A program made the position numbers and the translations under genes. Shown here piece by piece: positions 28,912 to 38,040 of a stretch of DNA of 64,000 nucleotides (the stretch's first letter is position 1; each line of letters begins with the position of its first letter). This DNA is from Roseovarius nanhaiticus (lineage in GTDB: Bacteria; Pseudomonadota; Alphaproteobacteria; Rhodobacterales; Rhodobacteraceae). The DNA lies in the NCBI RefSeq assembly GCF_900156535.1, contig NZ_FTNV01000001.1, forward strand, positions 1 to 64,000, given 5' to 3'. The notes under the pieces were generated by a model that was not told the DNA's origin, did no database searches, and saw nothing but the letters and a program-made list of their open reading frames with translations.

Positions 28912-30255
28912 ATGACGCGCAAGATTTTCGGCACCGATGGTATTCGCGGGACGGCCAACACCTATCCCATGACGGCCGACATGGCCCTGCGCGTGGGCGC
29001 GGCGGCGGGCCGCCATTTCCGCCGCGACGGTCTGAACGGGCACCGCGTCGTCATTGGCAAGGATACGCGGCGCTCGGGCTATATGCTGGAAAACGCGCTG
29101 ACGGCGGGGCTTACCTCGACCGGGATGAATGTTCTGCTGCTGGGGCCGGTGCCGACACCGGCGGTCGCGTTCCTGACGCGCTCGATGCGGGCCGATCTGG
29201 GCATCATGATCTCGGCCAGCCACAATCCGCATCACGACAACGGGATCAAATTCTTCGGCCCCGACGGGTTCAAGCTGTCCGATGCCGACGAGGCAGAGAT
29301 CGAGCGCATCCTCGCGGGCGATATCCAGCCGGCCAAGCCGATGAATATCGGCCGCGCCAAGCGGATTGATGACGGCAAGGGCCGCTATGTCGAATACGCC
29401 AAGACGACGATCGCGCGCAGCACCCGGCTGGCCGGGATCAAGGTGGTCGTGGATTGTGCCAATGGCGCCGCCTACAAGGCCGCACCCGAGGCCCTGTGGG
29501 AGCTGGGCGCCGAGGTGATCCCCATCGGGGTCGAGCCGGACGGCTATAATATCAACCTGTCTTGCGGGTCGACCTCGCCGCAGGCCGCTGCCGATGCGGT
29601 GCGCCGCCACGGCGCCGATCTGGGCATCTGCCTCGATGGGGATGCGGACCGGATCGTGCTGATCGACGAGATGGGCCGCGTCGCCGATGGCGATCAGATA
29701 ATGGCCCTTTTCGCGCGGCTGTGGTCCGAGGCGGGCACGCTGGCGGGCGGCACTCTGGTCGCCACAGTCATGTCGAACCTCGGGCTTGAGCGGTATCTGG
29801 GCGGCATGGACATCACGCTGGAGCGCACCAAGGTGGGCGACCGGCACGTGGTCGAACGGATGCGTGCGGGCGGCTTCAACCTCGGCGGTGAGCAATCGGG
29901 CCATATCGTGATGAGCGATCACGCCACCACCGGCGACGGCCTTGTTGCGGGTCTGCAATTTCTGGCCGCGATGGCCAATTCGGGCCAACCGGCAAGCACG
30001 CTCTTGCGCAGTTTCGATCCGGTCCCGCAGCTTCTGGAGAACGTCAAGCTGACGGCGGGTGCATCACCGCTGACCGATAGCGACGTGAAGTCCGTGATTG
30101 AGGCGCAGGAACAACGGCTTGCCGGAAAGGGCCGCCTGTTGATCCGTGCCTCGGGGACCGAGCCGCTGATCCGCGTCATGGCCGAATGCGAAGATGAGGA
30201 CATCCTGCGCGATGTCGTCGCCAATATCGCCGAGGCCGTCCGCCGCGCCGGGTGA
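28912..30255 (+). CDS. glmM: Phosphoglucosamine mutase
   Basis: A 447-residue enzyme that interconverts glucosamine-6-P and glucosamine-1-P on the way to UDP-GlcNAc for peptidoglycan and [19 protein letters not shown] is the normal N-terminus, the active-site serine is in [21 protein letters not shown] is the metal site, and [12 protein letters not shown] the phosphate-binding C-terminal loop. ATGAGGAACTT before the ATG is a good ribosome site. Neither ftsH nor folP precedes it as in many species. Its stop abuts the convergent permease stop with no spacer. Confidence 0.97.
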   Translation: MTRKIFGTDGIRGTANTYPMTADMALRVGAAAGRHFRRDGLNGHRVVIGKDTRRSGYMLENALTAGLTSTGMNVLLLGPVPTPAVAFLTRSMRADLGIMISASHNPHHDNGIKFFGPDGFKLSDADEAEIERILAGDIQPAKPMNIGRAKRIDDGKGRYVEYAKTTIARSTRLAGIKVVVDCANGAAYKAAPEALWELGAEVIPIGVEPDGYNINLSCGSTSPQAAADAVRRHGADLGICLDGDADRIVLIDEMGRVADGDQIMALFARLWSEAGTLAGGTLVATVMSNLGLERYLGGMDITLERTKVGDRHVVERMRAGGFNLGGEQSGHIVMSDHATTGDGLVAGLQFLAAMANSGQPASTLLRSFDPVPQLLENVKLTAGASPLTDSDVKSVIEAQEQRLAGKGRLLIRASGTEPLIRVMAECEDEDILRDVVANIAEAVRRAG

Positions 30256-31077
30256 TCAGCGCCGCGCTTCCCAACTGGAGGAGGCGTGGCGGCGCGTGTA
30301 GAATTCCCCCATCAGGCCGATCATCGTCAGCGTAACGGCGACGATGATCGGATACTCGATGTTCGAGTTATTGGGCGAATAATTCACAAAGACGAACCCG
30401 CGCGCCTGGTCGATCGTGTGAAAGAGCGGGTTCCAGTCGAACATCCGCAGCATGTAGCCCGGCAGCATGTTGGCCACGAACATCTTGCCCGAGGCGATCA
30501 TGTTGGCCCGCTGATAGACGGTGGCAAAGGTTGCAACGAACGTCGGAAACCACGGCTTGAGCGCAAGAAGCACCAGACCGATCGCCGCACCGGTGAACCA
30601 TGCCAGCAGCAGCATGCCCATGGCCGCGAACGGATACTCCACCTCGAAAGGCGTCACTGCGACGTGATAGGCAAAAAGGATCAGCGCCATGGTAAACACC
30701 TGAACGTATAGCGCGCCCAGCGCCGCCGAGGTGATGGCGATGGCCGTCGTCATCGGCGCATGCTTCATCATCGGAGAAGACGGCCCTTCGGAGCCGACAA
30801 CCGCGCCCAGCGTCTTGATATGCGTGAGGAAGAGAAAAATCCCCGACATGATGTAGAGCAGAAAATCACCGCGCAGCGCCGCGCCGCGCAGGCCCAGCAC
30901 CGAGAACATCACGTAAAACGCAGCAAGAAATACCAGTGCCTGCAGGATGTTCAGCCCGATCGCCATAAATGCGTTGCCATGCGCCTTGCGCACATCGCGT
31001 ACCGTAGCGTGATAGATCAGCTCGAGGATCGAAACGGCAGAGTGCAGCTTCGATCGGTGATGGATCTGTTGAAACAT
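30256..31077 (-). CDS. ABC-2 type polysaccharide export permease (KpsM-like)
   Basis: A 273-residue protein with six hydrophobic segments, started at the ATG that follows CAGGAGCCGCGCG. The amphipathic N-terminus ELIYHATVRDVRKAHGNAF and the GIFLFLTHIKT and NPLFHTIDQARGF stretches match ABC-2 permeases for capsule, teichoic acid or O-antigen export (KpsM/TagG/Wzm). No ATPase partner lies next to it; the nearest ABC ATPase in the window is LptB, which serves another system. It diverges from cysQ and opens glycan locus B. Confidence 0.85.
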   Translation of the reverse strand: MFQQIHHRSKLHSAVSILELIYHATVRDVRKAHGNAFMAIGLNILQALVFLAAFYVMFSVLGLRGAALRGDFLLYIMSGIFLFLTHIKTLGAVVGSEGPSSPMMKHAPMTTAIAITSAALGALYVQVFTMALILFAYHVAVTPFEVEYPFAAMGMLLLAWFTGAAIGLVLLALKPWFPTFVATFATVYQRANMIASGKMFVANMLPGYMLRMFDWNPLFHTIDQARGFVFVNYSPNNSNIEYPIIVAVTLTMIGLMGEFYTRRHASSSWEARR

Positions 31078-31211
31078 CGCGCGGCTCCTGCGCTGTTGGT
31101 CCTGCCGTCCTGTCACGGAATTCTTGCCGTTCCGTTAGCACGAGACCATAAGGGGGGCGGCCATTTCTCGCAACAGCGCGTTGTGCGCCCGAAAACCGCA
31201 GGAGCTTTGCC

Positions 31212-32009
31212 TTGGATTACGCTAAACTGACCACCGAAATGCGGCGCCTTGCGCTGGAGGCAGGTGAAGCCATCATGCAGATCTACGGTCAGGACGATTT
31301 CGACGTCAAATCCAAGTCCGACGACAGCCCCGTCACCGCCGCCGACGAGGCCGCCGATGCGCTGATCTCGGCCGGTTTGCGCGCGGCCTTTCCGAATGTG
31401 ACCCTCGTCACCGAAGAGCAGGCGGACTCGCACAGCGAACGCGCCGATACCTTCCTGATCGTGGATCCTCTGGACGGGACCAAGGAGTTCATCCACCGCC
31501 GGGGCGATTTCACCGTCAATATCGCGTTGGTCGAAAATGGCGTACCGACCCGCGGCGTCGTCTATGCCCCCGCCAAGGGCCGGATGTTCTACACCACCGC
31601 CGAGGGCATCTCGGTCGAGGAAAAGGGCGCGCTGGACAAGGGCGCCTTGGGCGAGCAGACGCCGATCCGGGTGTCGTCTCCCGACAATGACGCGCTGATG
31701 ATCGTCGCGTCCAAATCGCACCGCGATCGGGCGACGGACGACTACATCTCGAAATACAGCGCCAAGGACATGAAAAGCGCGGGCAGCTCGCTCAAGTTCT
31801 GCCTCGTCGCCACGGGAGAGGCCGACATCTACCCCCGCGTGGGGCGGACGATGGAATGGGACACGGCGGCTGGCCATGCCGTTCTGGCTGGCGCTGGTGG
31901 GCGCGTTGTGCGCTTTGACGATCACGCGCCGCTGACCTACGGCAAGGACGGGTATGCCAACCCATTCTTTATCGCGCACGCGCCGGGCATCGATCTGAAA
32001 CTGCCCTGA
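31212..32009 (+). CDS. cysQ: 3'(2'),5'-bisphosphate nucleotidase CysQ
   Basis: A 265-residue lithium-sensitive phosphatase of the inositol-monophosphatase fold that converts PAP to AMP. The metal sites appear as VTEEQA and VDPLDGTKEFIHRRGDF, with the later WDTAAGHAVLAGAGG motif. The start is a TTG, seven bases after GGAG (31201-31204). PAP is the by-product both of sulfate assimilation and of PAPS-dependent sulfotransferases; since sulfotransferase-like genes lie in this locus and no cys genes do, a role in polysaccharide sulfation is plausible. Confidence 0.93.
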   Translation: MDYAKLTTEMRRLALEAGEAIMQIYGQDDFDVKSKSDDSPVTAADEAADALISAGLRAAFPNVTLVTEEQADSHSERADTFLIVDPLDGTKEFIHRRGDFTVNIALVENGVPTRGVVYAPAKGRMFYTTAEGISVEEKGALDKGALGEQTPIRVSSPDNDALMIVASKSHRDRATDDYISKYSAKDMKSAGSSLKFCLVATGEADIYPRVGRTMEWDTAAGHAVLAGAGGRVVRFDDHAPLTYGKDGYANPFFIAHAPGIDLKLP

Positions 32010-32176
32010 CTGGCCCGGACAGGATGCGGCGAAAACCTGCCGTAATCGTGTTTTTGCTGCTGCAGGTTAAATAAAATGCAACGTTTTTGGCTAAATCTTG
32101 TTCTCAAAGCGCATCCCAAGATGCGCAGGGGCGGTTTCTGTGCCATCTTGGCGGAAAAGAATTTCGAGGGGTTATA

Positions 32177-33070
32177 ATGCGCAGTAAAGTTACGAAGGCG
32201 ATCTTTCCGGTCGCGGGCATGGGGACCCGCTTCCTGCCTGCCACCAAGTCCGTTCCCAAGGAGATCATGACCCTCGTCGACCGTCCGCTGGTGCAGTATG
32301 CCATCGACGAGGCGCGCGCAGCCGGAATCAAGGAATTCATCTTCGTGACCTCGCGCGGCAAGGGCGCGCTTGAGGATTACTTCGACAACGCACCTCAGAT
32401 TGAGCAGGAGCTGCGCAAGAAGGGCAAGAAAGAGCTGCTGGAGATCCTGAAATCCACCAATATGGACTCGGGCGAGATCGCGTACATGCGCCAGCACAAG
32501 CCGTTGGGCCTGGGTCACGCCGTATGGTGCGCCCGCCGCCTGATCGGGAACGAGCCCTTTGCGGTGATCCTCCCAGACGACGTAATCGCCGCCGACAAGC
32601 CCTGCCTGCAGCAAATGGTCGAGGCGTTCGAGCAAACCCAAAGCAATATCGTCGCCGCGATGCAGGTGCCCGATGACAAGACATCGTCCTATGGCATTCT
32701 CGACATCAAGGAGGATATGGGCGCGCTGGTTTCGACCAAGGGCATGGTGGAAAAACCCGCGCCCGGCACGCAGCCATCAAACTTGGCCGTGATAGGGCGC
32801 TATATCCTGACACCGACGGTCCTGCAGATGCTGAACAAGAAGACCGTTGGCGCGGGCGGCGAGATCCAGCTGACCGATGCCATCGCCGACGCGCGTGATG
32901 CTGGAGAAGAGGTCTATGGCTTCCGCTTCCGCGGGCATCGCTATGATTGCGGCTCCAAGGCGGGCTTTTTGCAGGCCACAGTCGCCTTCGCGCTGGCGCG
33001 TGATGATCTGCGAGACGACCTGCAGAACTTCCTTTACGACATTGTCGGTGCGGCCAAGTCCGCGCAGTAG
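32177..33070 (+). CDS. galU: UTP-glucose-1-phosphate uridylyltransferase
   Basis: A 297-residue nucleotidyltransferase that makes UDP-glucose. The N-terminal KAIFPVAGMGTRFLPATKS with the GxGTR nucleotide loop and conserved Lys, followed by VPKEIMTLVDRPLVQYAIDE, is diagnostic; VEKPAPG and GHRYDCGSKAGF also fit. The ATG follows CGAGGGGTTATA. galE starts 22 bases downstream, so the pair forms an operon supplying UDP-glucose and UDP-galactose to the glycan genes after it. Confidence 0.97.
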   Translation: MRSKVTKAIFPVAGMGTRFLPATKSVPKEIMTLVDRPLVQYAIDEARAAGIKEFIFVTSRGKGALEDYFDNAPQIEQELRKKGKKELLEILKSTNMDSGEIAYMRQHKPLGLGHAVWCARRLIGNEPFAVILPDDVIAADKPCLQQMVEAFEQTQSNIVAAMQVPDDKTSSYGILDIKEDMGALVSTKGMVEKPAPGTQPSNLAVIGRYILTPTVLQMLNKKTVGAGGEIQLTDAIADARDAGEEVYGFRFRGHRYDCGSKAGFLQATVAFALARDDLRDDLQNFLYDIVGAAKSAQ

Positions 33071-33091
33071 AAGGGCGGGGGCGACCAGCGG

Positions 33092-34075
33092 GTGACGAAT
33101 ATTCTGGTGACAGGCGGGGCGGGCTATATCGGCAGTCACGCTTGCAAGGCGCTCAAGGCTGCGGGCTATACTCCGGTCACTTACGACAATCTCAGCACAG
33201 GCTGGGCGGACGCGGTCAAGTTCGGTCCGTTCGAGCAGGGCGAGCTGACGGACCGCGCGCGGCTGGACCAGGTATTCGCCGCCTACAACCCGGCTGCCGT
33301 GATGCATTTCGCCGCGCTGAGCCAAGTGGGCGAGTCGATGCGCGTCCCCGAGCTTTACTGGCACAACAACGTCGCCGGATCGCTGACCCTGATGGAGGCG
33401 GCCGTGCACGCGCGCTGCCTCGATTTCGTCTTCAGCTCGACCTGCGCGACCTATGGCGATCAGGATAATGTCGTGCTCGACGAGGATAGCGCACAGCATC
33501 CAATCAACGCCTATGGCGCGTCAAAACGCGCGATCGAGGACATGCTGCGCGACTTCGAGATCGCGCATAACCTGCGCCACGTCATCTTCCGCTATTTCAA
33601 CGTCGCCGGCGCCGATCCCGAGGCCGAGGTGGGCGAGTTTCACCAGCCCGAAACGCATCTGGTCCCTCTGATGCTGGACGCCGTGCAGGGCAAGCGCGAC
33701 GCGCTGACCATCTTCGGCACGGATTACGACACGCCTGACGGCACCTGCATCCGCGACTATGTGCATGTCTGCGATCTGGTGGATGCGCATGTGCTGGGGC
33801 TGCGCTGGCTGGAGGAAGGCAAGGGCAGCCGCGTCTTCAACTTGGGCACCGGCACCGGATTTTCGGTGCGCGACGTGATCGGCCACGCAGGCGCCGTCAC
33901 CAATGCCGAAGTTCCGGTGATCGAGGGGCCGCGCCGCCCCGGCGATTGCACCAAGCTGGTCTCGGGCTCGACCCGCGCCGAGGCCGAGCTGGGCTGGCGC
34001 GCGCAGCGCAGCACAATGGACCGCATGATCGCGGATGCATGGCGTTGGCACGGAACTGGACATTACGAAAAATAG
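33092..34075 (+). CDS. galE: UDP-glucose 4-epimerase
   Basis: A 327-residue short-chain dehydrogenase-type epimerase with NAD-binding loop VTGGAGYIGSHACKAL at the start, SSTCATYG, the catalytic YGASK Tyr/Lys pair, and the FRYFNVAGADPE motif typical of GalE. The start is GTG at 33092. It sits between galU and two glycosyltransferases, in the same direction, and should provide UDP-Gal (or UDP-GalNAc, which cannot be excluded) to the surface polysaccharide. Confidence 0.95.
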   Translation: MTNILVTGGAGYIGSHACKALKAAGYTPVTYDNLSTGWADAVKFGPFEQGELTDRARLDQVFAAYNPAAVMHFAALSQVGESMRVPELYWHNNVAGSLTLMEAAVHARCLDFVFSSTCATYGDQDNVVLDEDSAQHPINAYGASKRAIEDMLRDFEIAHNLRHVIFRYFNVAGADPEAEVGEFHQPETHLVPLMLDAVQGKRDALTIFGTDYDTPDGTCIRDYVHVCDLVDAHVLGLRWLEEGKGSRVFNLGTGTGFSVRDVIGHAGAVTNAEVPVIEGPRRPGDCTKLVSGSTRAEAELGWRAQRSTMDRMIADAWRWHGTGHYEK

Positions 34076-34111
34076 GCGCGAGTCTGACTTATTGAACGGT
34101 GCGGAGAGCGG

Positions 34112-35155
34112 ATGACCGGCAGCGCGCAGATCAGGGATGCCGCAGCGGAATTGGCCATGGCCTATCGCCTGCGCTGGAAACGGCGGCGCCTGCTCTGGCG
34201 CAGCTGGCGCAAGCGGCGGCAACTCAGCGTCGTCGTCGACCGCACGGCGCAGATTACCCGAGGCGCCATCCTCGGCTTTTCCACGGTCCGGAACGAGGCG
34301 GTCCGCCTGCCCTATTGGCTGGAACATCACCGCGCGCTGGGCGTCGATCATTTCCTGATCGTGGACAATGCATCTGACGACAGCACGCGTGACTACCTTG
34401 TGGCGCAGCCCGATGTATCGCTCTGGCGCACACCGCACAGCTACCGTTTGTCCCGGTTCGGCGTTGACTGGCTGACTTGGCTGCAGATGCGTCACGGCCA
34501 CGGTCACTGGTGCCTGACCGCCGACGCGGACGAGCTGCTGATCTATCCGTTTCACGACACACGGCCCCTGCCTGCACTGACCGAATGGCTGGACGGGCGC
34601 GGCATCGCGTCCTTCGGCGCGCTCATGCTGGACATGTATCCCAAGGGCCGCCTCAGCGCGGCGCCCTATGCGGCGGGACAGGATCCGCGCGAGGCCTTGC
34701 CTTGGTTCGACGCAGGCAACTACATGATACAAAAGCAGAAACGCCTGCAAAACCTGTGGATTCAGGGTGGCCCACGCGCCCGTTCTTTCTTTGCCGGTGA
34801 GCCACGGCGCGCGCCCACGATGGGCAAGGTACCCCTGGTGAAATGGCATCGCGGCTATGCCTATGTCAGCTCGGCCCACTCGGCTCTGCCACGGCGACTG
34901 AACCATGTCTACGATGAGGCGGGCGGAGAATTCGTCAGTGGCGTGCTGCTCCATACCAAGTTTCTGAGCATGGTCACGGAGAAATCCGCCGAAGAGAAAG
35001 AGCGCCGCGAGCACTTCGCCAACTCCTCTCTCTACGACGCCTATTACGACAGCCTGACCGAGGATCCAGACCTGTGGTGCGAGGGCTCTACCCGGTATCG
35101 CGGTTGGCGCCAGCTCGAGGCGCTGGGCCTGATGTCGCGGGGCACATGGCTGTGA
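34112..35155 (+). CDS. PF13704-type glycosyltransferase, paralogue 1
   Basis: A 347-residue protein. After a basic N-terminal helix it has ILGFSTVRNEAVRLPYWLEH, then HHRALGVDHFLIVDNASDDS, the signature of the Glyco_tranf_2_4 family related to GT92. The metal site is Asp138-Ala-Asp140-Glu. The later blocks MLDMYPKG and WIQGGPRARSFF are shared almost word for word with the next gene, so the two arose by duplication. No signal peptide or membrane span is visible, so it should act at the cytoplasmic face. It follows galE by 36 bases. Confidence 0.82.
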   Translation: MTGSAQIRDAAAELAMAYRLRWKRRRLLWRSWRKRRQLSVVVDRTAQITRGAILGFSTVRNEAVRLPYWLEHHRALGVDHFLIVDNASDDSTRDYLVAQPDVSLWRTPHSYRLSRFGVDWLTWLQMRHGHGHWCLTADADELLIYPFHDTRPLPALTEWLDGRGIASFGALMLDMYPKGRLSAAPYAAGQDPREALPWFDAGNYMIQKQKRLQNLWIQGGPRARSFFAGEPRRAPTMGKVPLVKWHRGYAYVSSAHSALPRRLNHVYDEAGGEFVSGVLLHTKFLSMVTEKSAEEKERREHFANSSLYDAYYDSLTEDPDLWCEGSTRYRGWRQLEALGLMSRGTWL

Positions 35156-35297
35156 TGGCTGCAATAACAGTTTACCCAAGCGCGCCAACAGCTTATCGTC
35201 CGCGAAAATCGCCGCGGGGCCACAAGACGCGGGGCAACAGAACCTTAATCACCGGCCGCTATGGTGCGGGCGAGGCAGCGACGCAGGGAGGGCCGGT

Positions 35298-36308
35298 TTG
35301 AGTATTTTGCAATCCTACCGCATGCGCCTGCGCCGCAAGCATGCCAAGGCCCGGTCGCTGCGCAAGGGCCTGTCGCTGCGCCCGGTGGTCGACCGCACCG
35401 CTCAGATCGAGCCCGGCGACATCCTGCTCTTCTCGACCCTGCGGGACGAAAATGTGCGCCTGCCCTATTTCCTCGACTATTACCGGAATATGGGCGTCGA
35501 TCATTTCCTGATCGTCGACAATGACAGCAGTGATGGCAGCGGCGATTATCTGGCCGATCAGCCCGACGTGTCGCTGTGGCACACCACTGGCAGCTATCGA
35601 AACGCGCGCTTTGGCGTTGACTGGCTGAACCGGCTGCAGGCCAAATACGGACACGACCACTGGACGCTGGTCGTCGATCCCGACGAGCTGTTCATCTACC
35701 CCTTCTGCGACACGCGGCCCATCCGCGCGCTGACCGACTGGCTTGATGGCTCGAACGTGCGCAGTTTCGGCGCGATGCTGCTGGATATGTATCCCAAGGG
35801 GCGGCTGGATGCCGTGCCCTACCGCCGCGGGCAGGACCCGATCGAGATCGCCTCGTGGTTCGATCCCGGGAATTACATGATCGAGAAGAACCACAAGTTC
35901 GGCAATCTGTGGATTCAGGGCGGCCCTCGCGCCCGCGTTTTCTTTGCCGATCAGCCCAAGAAGGCGCCCGCGCTGAACAAGATCCCGCTGGTCAAGTGGA
36001 ACCGGCGCTACGCCTATGTCAGCTCAACCCACATGCTGCTGCCGCGCGGTCTGAACCTCGTCTACGACGAATGGGGCGGCGAAACGGCGAGCGGTGTCCT
36101 GCTCCATGCGAAATTCCTCGACACCTTCACCCAGAAGGCCGAGGAGGAAATGGAGCGCAAGCAGCATTATCGCGCCTCATTGGAATACAAGGCCTACATG
36201 GAAAACCTGGCCGAGCAGCCAGAGCTTTGGTGCAAATGGTCGGAAAAGTATATAAACTGGAGGCAATTGGAAATTCTGGGCCTCATGTCCAAGGGAAACT
36301 GGGCATGA
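35298..36308 (+). CDS. PF13704-type glycosyltransferase, paralogue 2
   Basis: A 336-residue protein closely similar to its upstream neighbour: DILLFSTLRDENVRLPYFLD, GVDHFLIVDNDSSDGSG, the Asp127-Pro-Asp129-Glu metal site, MLLDMYPKGRLDAVPY and NLWIQGGPRARVFF. It starts at a TTG behind GGGAGGG. The 142-base gap to the first paralogue holds no gene. The start region itself (GTTTGAGTATTTTGCAA) resembles a Rhodobacterales intergenic repeat. Divergence in the N-terminus and acceptor loops suggests different sugar or linkage specificity, which is inference. Confidence 0.82.
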   Translation: MSILQSYRMRLRRKHAKARSLRKGLSLRPVVDRTAQIEPGDILLFSTLRDENVRLPYFLDYYRNMGVDHFLIVDNDSSDGSGDYLADQPDVSLWHTTGSYRNARFGVDWLNRLQAKYGHDHWTLVVDPDELFIYPFCDTRPIRALTDWLDGSNVRSFGAMLLDMYPKGRLDAVPYRRGQDPIEIASWFDPGNYMIEKNHKFGNLWIQGGPRARVFFADQPKKAPALNKIPLVKWNRRYAYVSSTHMLLPRGLNLVYDEWGGETASGVLLHAKFLDTFTQKAEEEMERKQHYRASLEYKAYMENLAEQPELWCKWSEKYINWRQLEILGLMSKGNWA

Positions 36309-36336
36309 GACAGTTGGTATCGAGGGCACGGGTGGG

Positions 36337-38037
36337 ATGAGCGTCGGTATCGTCATGCTGGTCCACACGGCGCTTGGCCGGGCCGAACAGGTGGCGCGGC
36401 ACTGGTCCGCCGCAGGCTGTCCCATCGTTATCCATGCAGACCTTTCAGTGCCTGCCAAGACCTATCGCGCCTTCCGCGAGGCGCTGGCCGATCTGCCCGA
36501 CGTACGCTTTTCCAAGCGGCATCGCTGCGAATGGGGTACCTGGGGCTTGGTGGCTGCATCGCAAAGCGCGTCCGAGATGATGCTGGAGGAATTTCCGCAA
36601 GTGCGGCACGTCTACCTGGCCTCAGGCTCGTGCCTGCCGCTGCGCCCGGTGCAGGAGTTGATCGACTATCTCGCGGCGCGGCCCCACACCGATTTCATCG
36701 AAAGCGCAACCACCGCCGACGTCCCCTGGACCATCGGCGGCCTGGATGCCGAGCGGTTTACCCTGCGCTTTCCGTTCTCGTGGCGCCGGCATCGCTATCT
36801 TTTCGACCGCTATGTGGCCCTGCAACGCGCCCTCGGGATGAAGCGGCGCATCCCCGGCGGTATCGTGCCTCATATGGGCAGCCAATGGTGGTGCCTGACG
36901 CGCCAGACCCTGTCAGCCATCCTCAGCGATCCCGAGCGCGCCGCCTATGACCGCTATTTCTCCAAGGTCTGGATCCCGGACGAGAGCTATTTCCAGACCC
37001 TTGCGCGCCAGTATTCTTGCCAGATCGAGAGCCGGTCGCTGACCCTGTCAAAATTCGATTACCAGGGTAAACCGCACATTTTCTACGACGATCATCTGCA
37101 GCTTTTGCGTCGCTCGGATTGCTTTGTCGCGCGCAAGATCTGGCCGCGGGCCAATCGCCTCTATGACGCATTCCTCACGGATGAGGCCGGCGCGATGAAG
37201 CGGACCGAGCCGAACCCGGCCAAGATCGATCGCATCTTCTCGAAGGCGGTCGAGCGGCGCACGCGCGGGCGCCCCGGCCTTTACATGCAAAGCCGCTTTC
37301 CTGTCGAGACGCGCGAAAACGGGCTGACCTCGGCCCAGTACTCGGTCTTCCACGGGTTTGCCCAGCTTTTCGAGAATTTTGAGCCGTGGCTGGCCCGCGC
37401 CACCGGCGCGCGGGTCCACGGTCACATTTTTGCGCCCGAACGTGCCGATTTCAGCGAAGGCGCGACCGTGATCAATGGCGCGCTCAGCGACAGCGCGGCA
37501 CTGCGCGACTATAACCCGCGCGCTTTCCTCGCCAGCCTGATCTGGAACACGCGGGGCGAGCGGCAGTGTTTTCAGTTTGGCCCTCAGGACAATCAGGCGA
37601 TCAACTGGCACATTGCCAAGGATCCCAACGCGCAGATCTCGGTCATCTCGGGCGCGTGGGCGATCCCGCTGTTCCAGTCCAATGGGAATTTCATCGATAT
37701 CCGGCGCGAGGCAGCACGCTTGCAGCGGCTGGAATCGAAACACTTGGAAATTCTGCGCTCCAGCTGGACAAAGGCACGTGTGCGCATCTGGACGATGGCC
37801 GAATTCATCGAGGCGCCGATGGAGCCGCTACAGACCATCATCGACGAGATCGGCCCACAACAAAAACAGCGCGGCATCTCGGAGGTGCCCAAGATGGTCG
37901 ATCTGACTGGCTTTGGCCAATTCCTGCAAAACCTCAAGAACCAGGGGATGCACCCCTATCTGATGGGCAATTTCCCCGTCGCGCATGACCTGCACGAGGC
38001 GCCGACAAACGCGCGCAAACCCTATCTGGTGCGGTAG
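36337..38037 (+). CDS. GT14-type beta-1,6-N-acetylglucosaminyltransferase-like protein
   Basis: A 566-residue protein. Residues 1-250 carry the branching-enzyme (GT14) pattern: VGIVMLVHTALGRAEQVARH, CEWGTWGLVAAS, VYLASGSCLPLRPVQEL, MGSQWWCLTRQT and WIPDESYFQTLA. The C-terminal half (about 310-566) is an extra domain I cannot name; it contains its own HIFAPERADF and FGPQDNQAINWH stretches and may be a second, uncharacterised module specific to these bacteria. It follows paralogue 2 by 28 bases and precedes the sulfotransferase by 3 bases, so these genes are one operon. Confidence 0.78.
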   Translation: MSVGIVMLVHTALGRAEQVARHWSAAGCPIVIHADLSVPAKTYRAFREALADLPDVRFSKRHRCEWGTWGLVAASQSASEMMLEEFPQVRHVYLASGSCLPLRPVQELIDYLAARPHTDFIESATTADVPWTIGGLDAERFTLRFPFSWRRHRYLFDRYVALQRALGMKRRIPGGIVPHMGSQWWCLTRQTLSAILSDPERAAYDRYFSKVWIPDESYFQTLARQYSCQIESRSLTLSKFDYQGKPHIFYDDHLQLLRRSDCFVARKIWPRANRLYDAFLTDEAGAMKRTEPNPAKIDRIFSKAVERRTRGRPGLYMQSRFPVETRENGLTSAQYSVFHGFAQLFENFEPWLARATGARVHGHIFAPERADFSEGATVINGALSDSAALRDYNPRAFLASLIWNTRGERQCFQFGPQDNQAINWHIAKDPNAQISVISGAWAIPLFQSNGNFIDIRREAARLQRLESKHLEILRSSWTKARVRIWTMAEFIEAPMEPLQTIIDEIGPQQKQRGISEVPKMVDLTGFGQFLQNLKNQGMHPYLMGNFPVAHDLHEAPTNARKPYLVR

Positions 38038-38040
38038 GCG

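Noticed and set aside
33521..35188. A 555-residue minus-strand frame opposite galE and the first glycosyltransferase
   Set aside because: It spans two well-supported plus-strand genes and reads as antisense composition.
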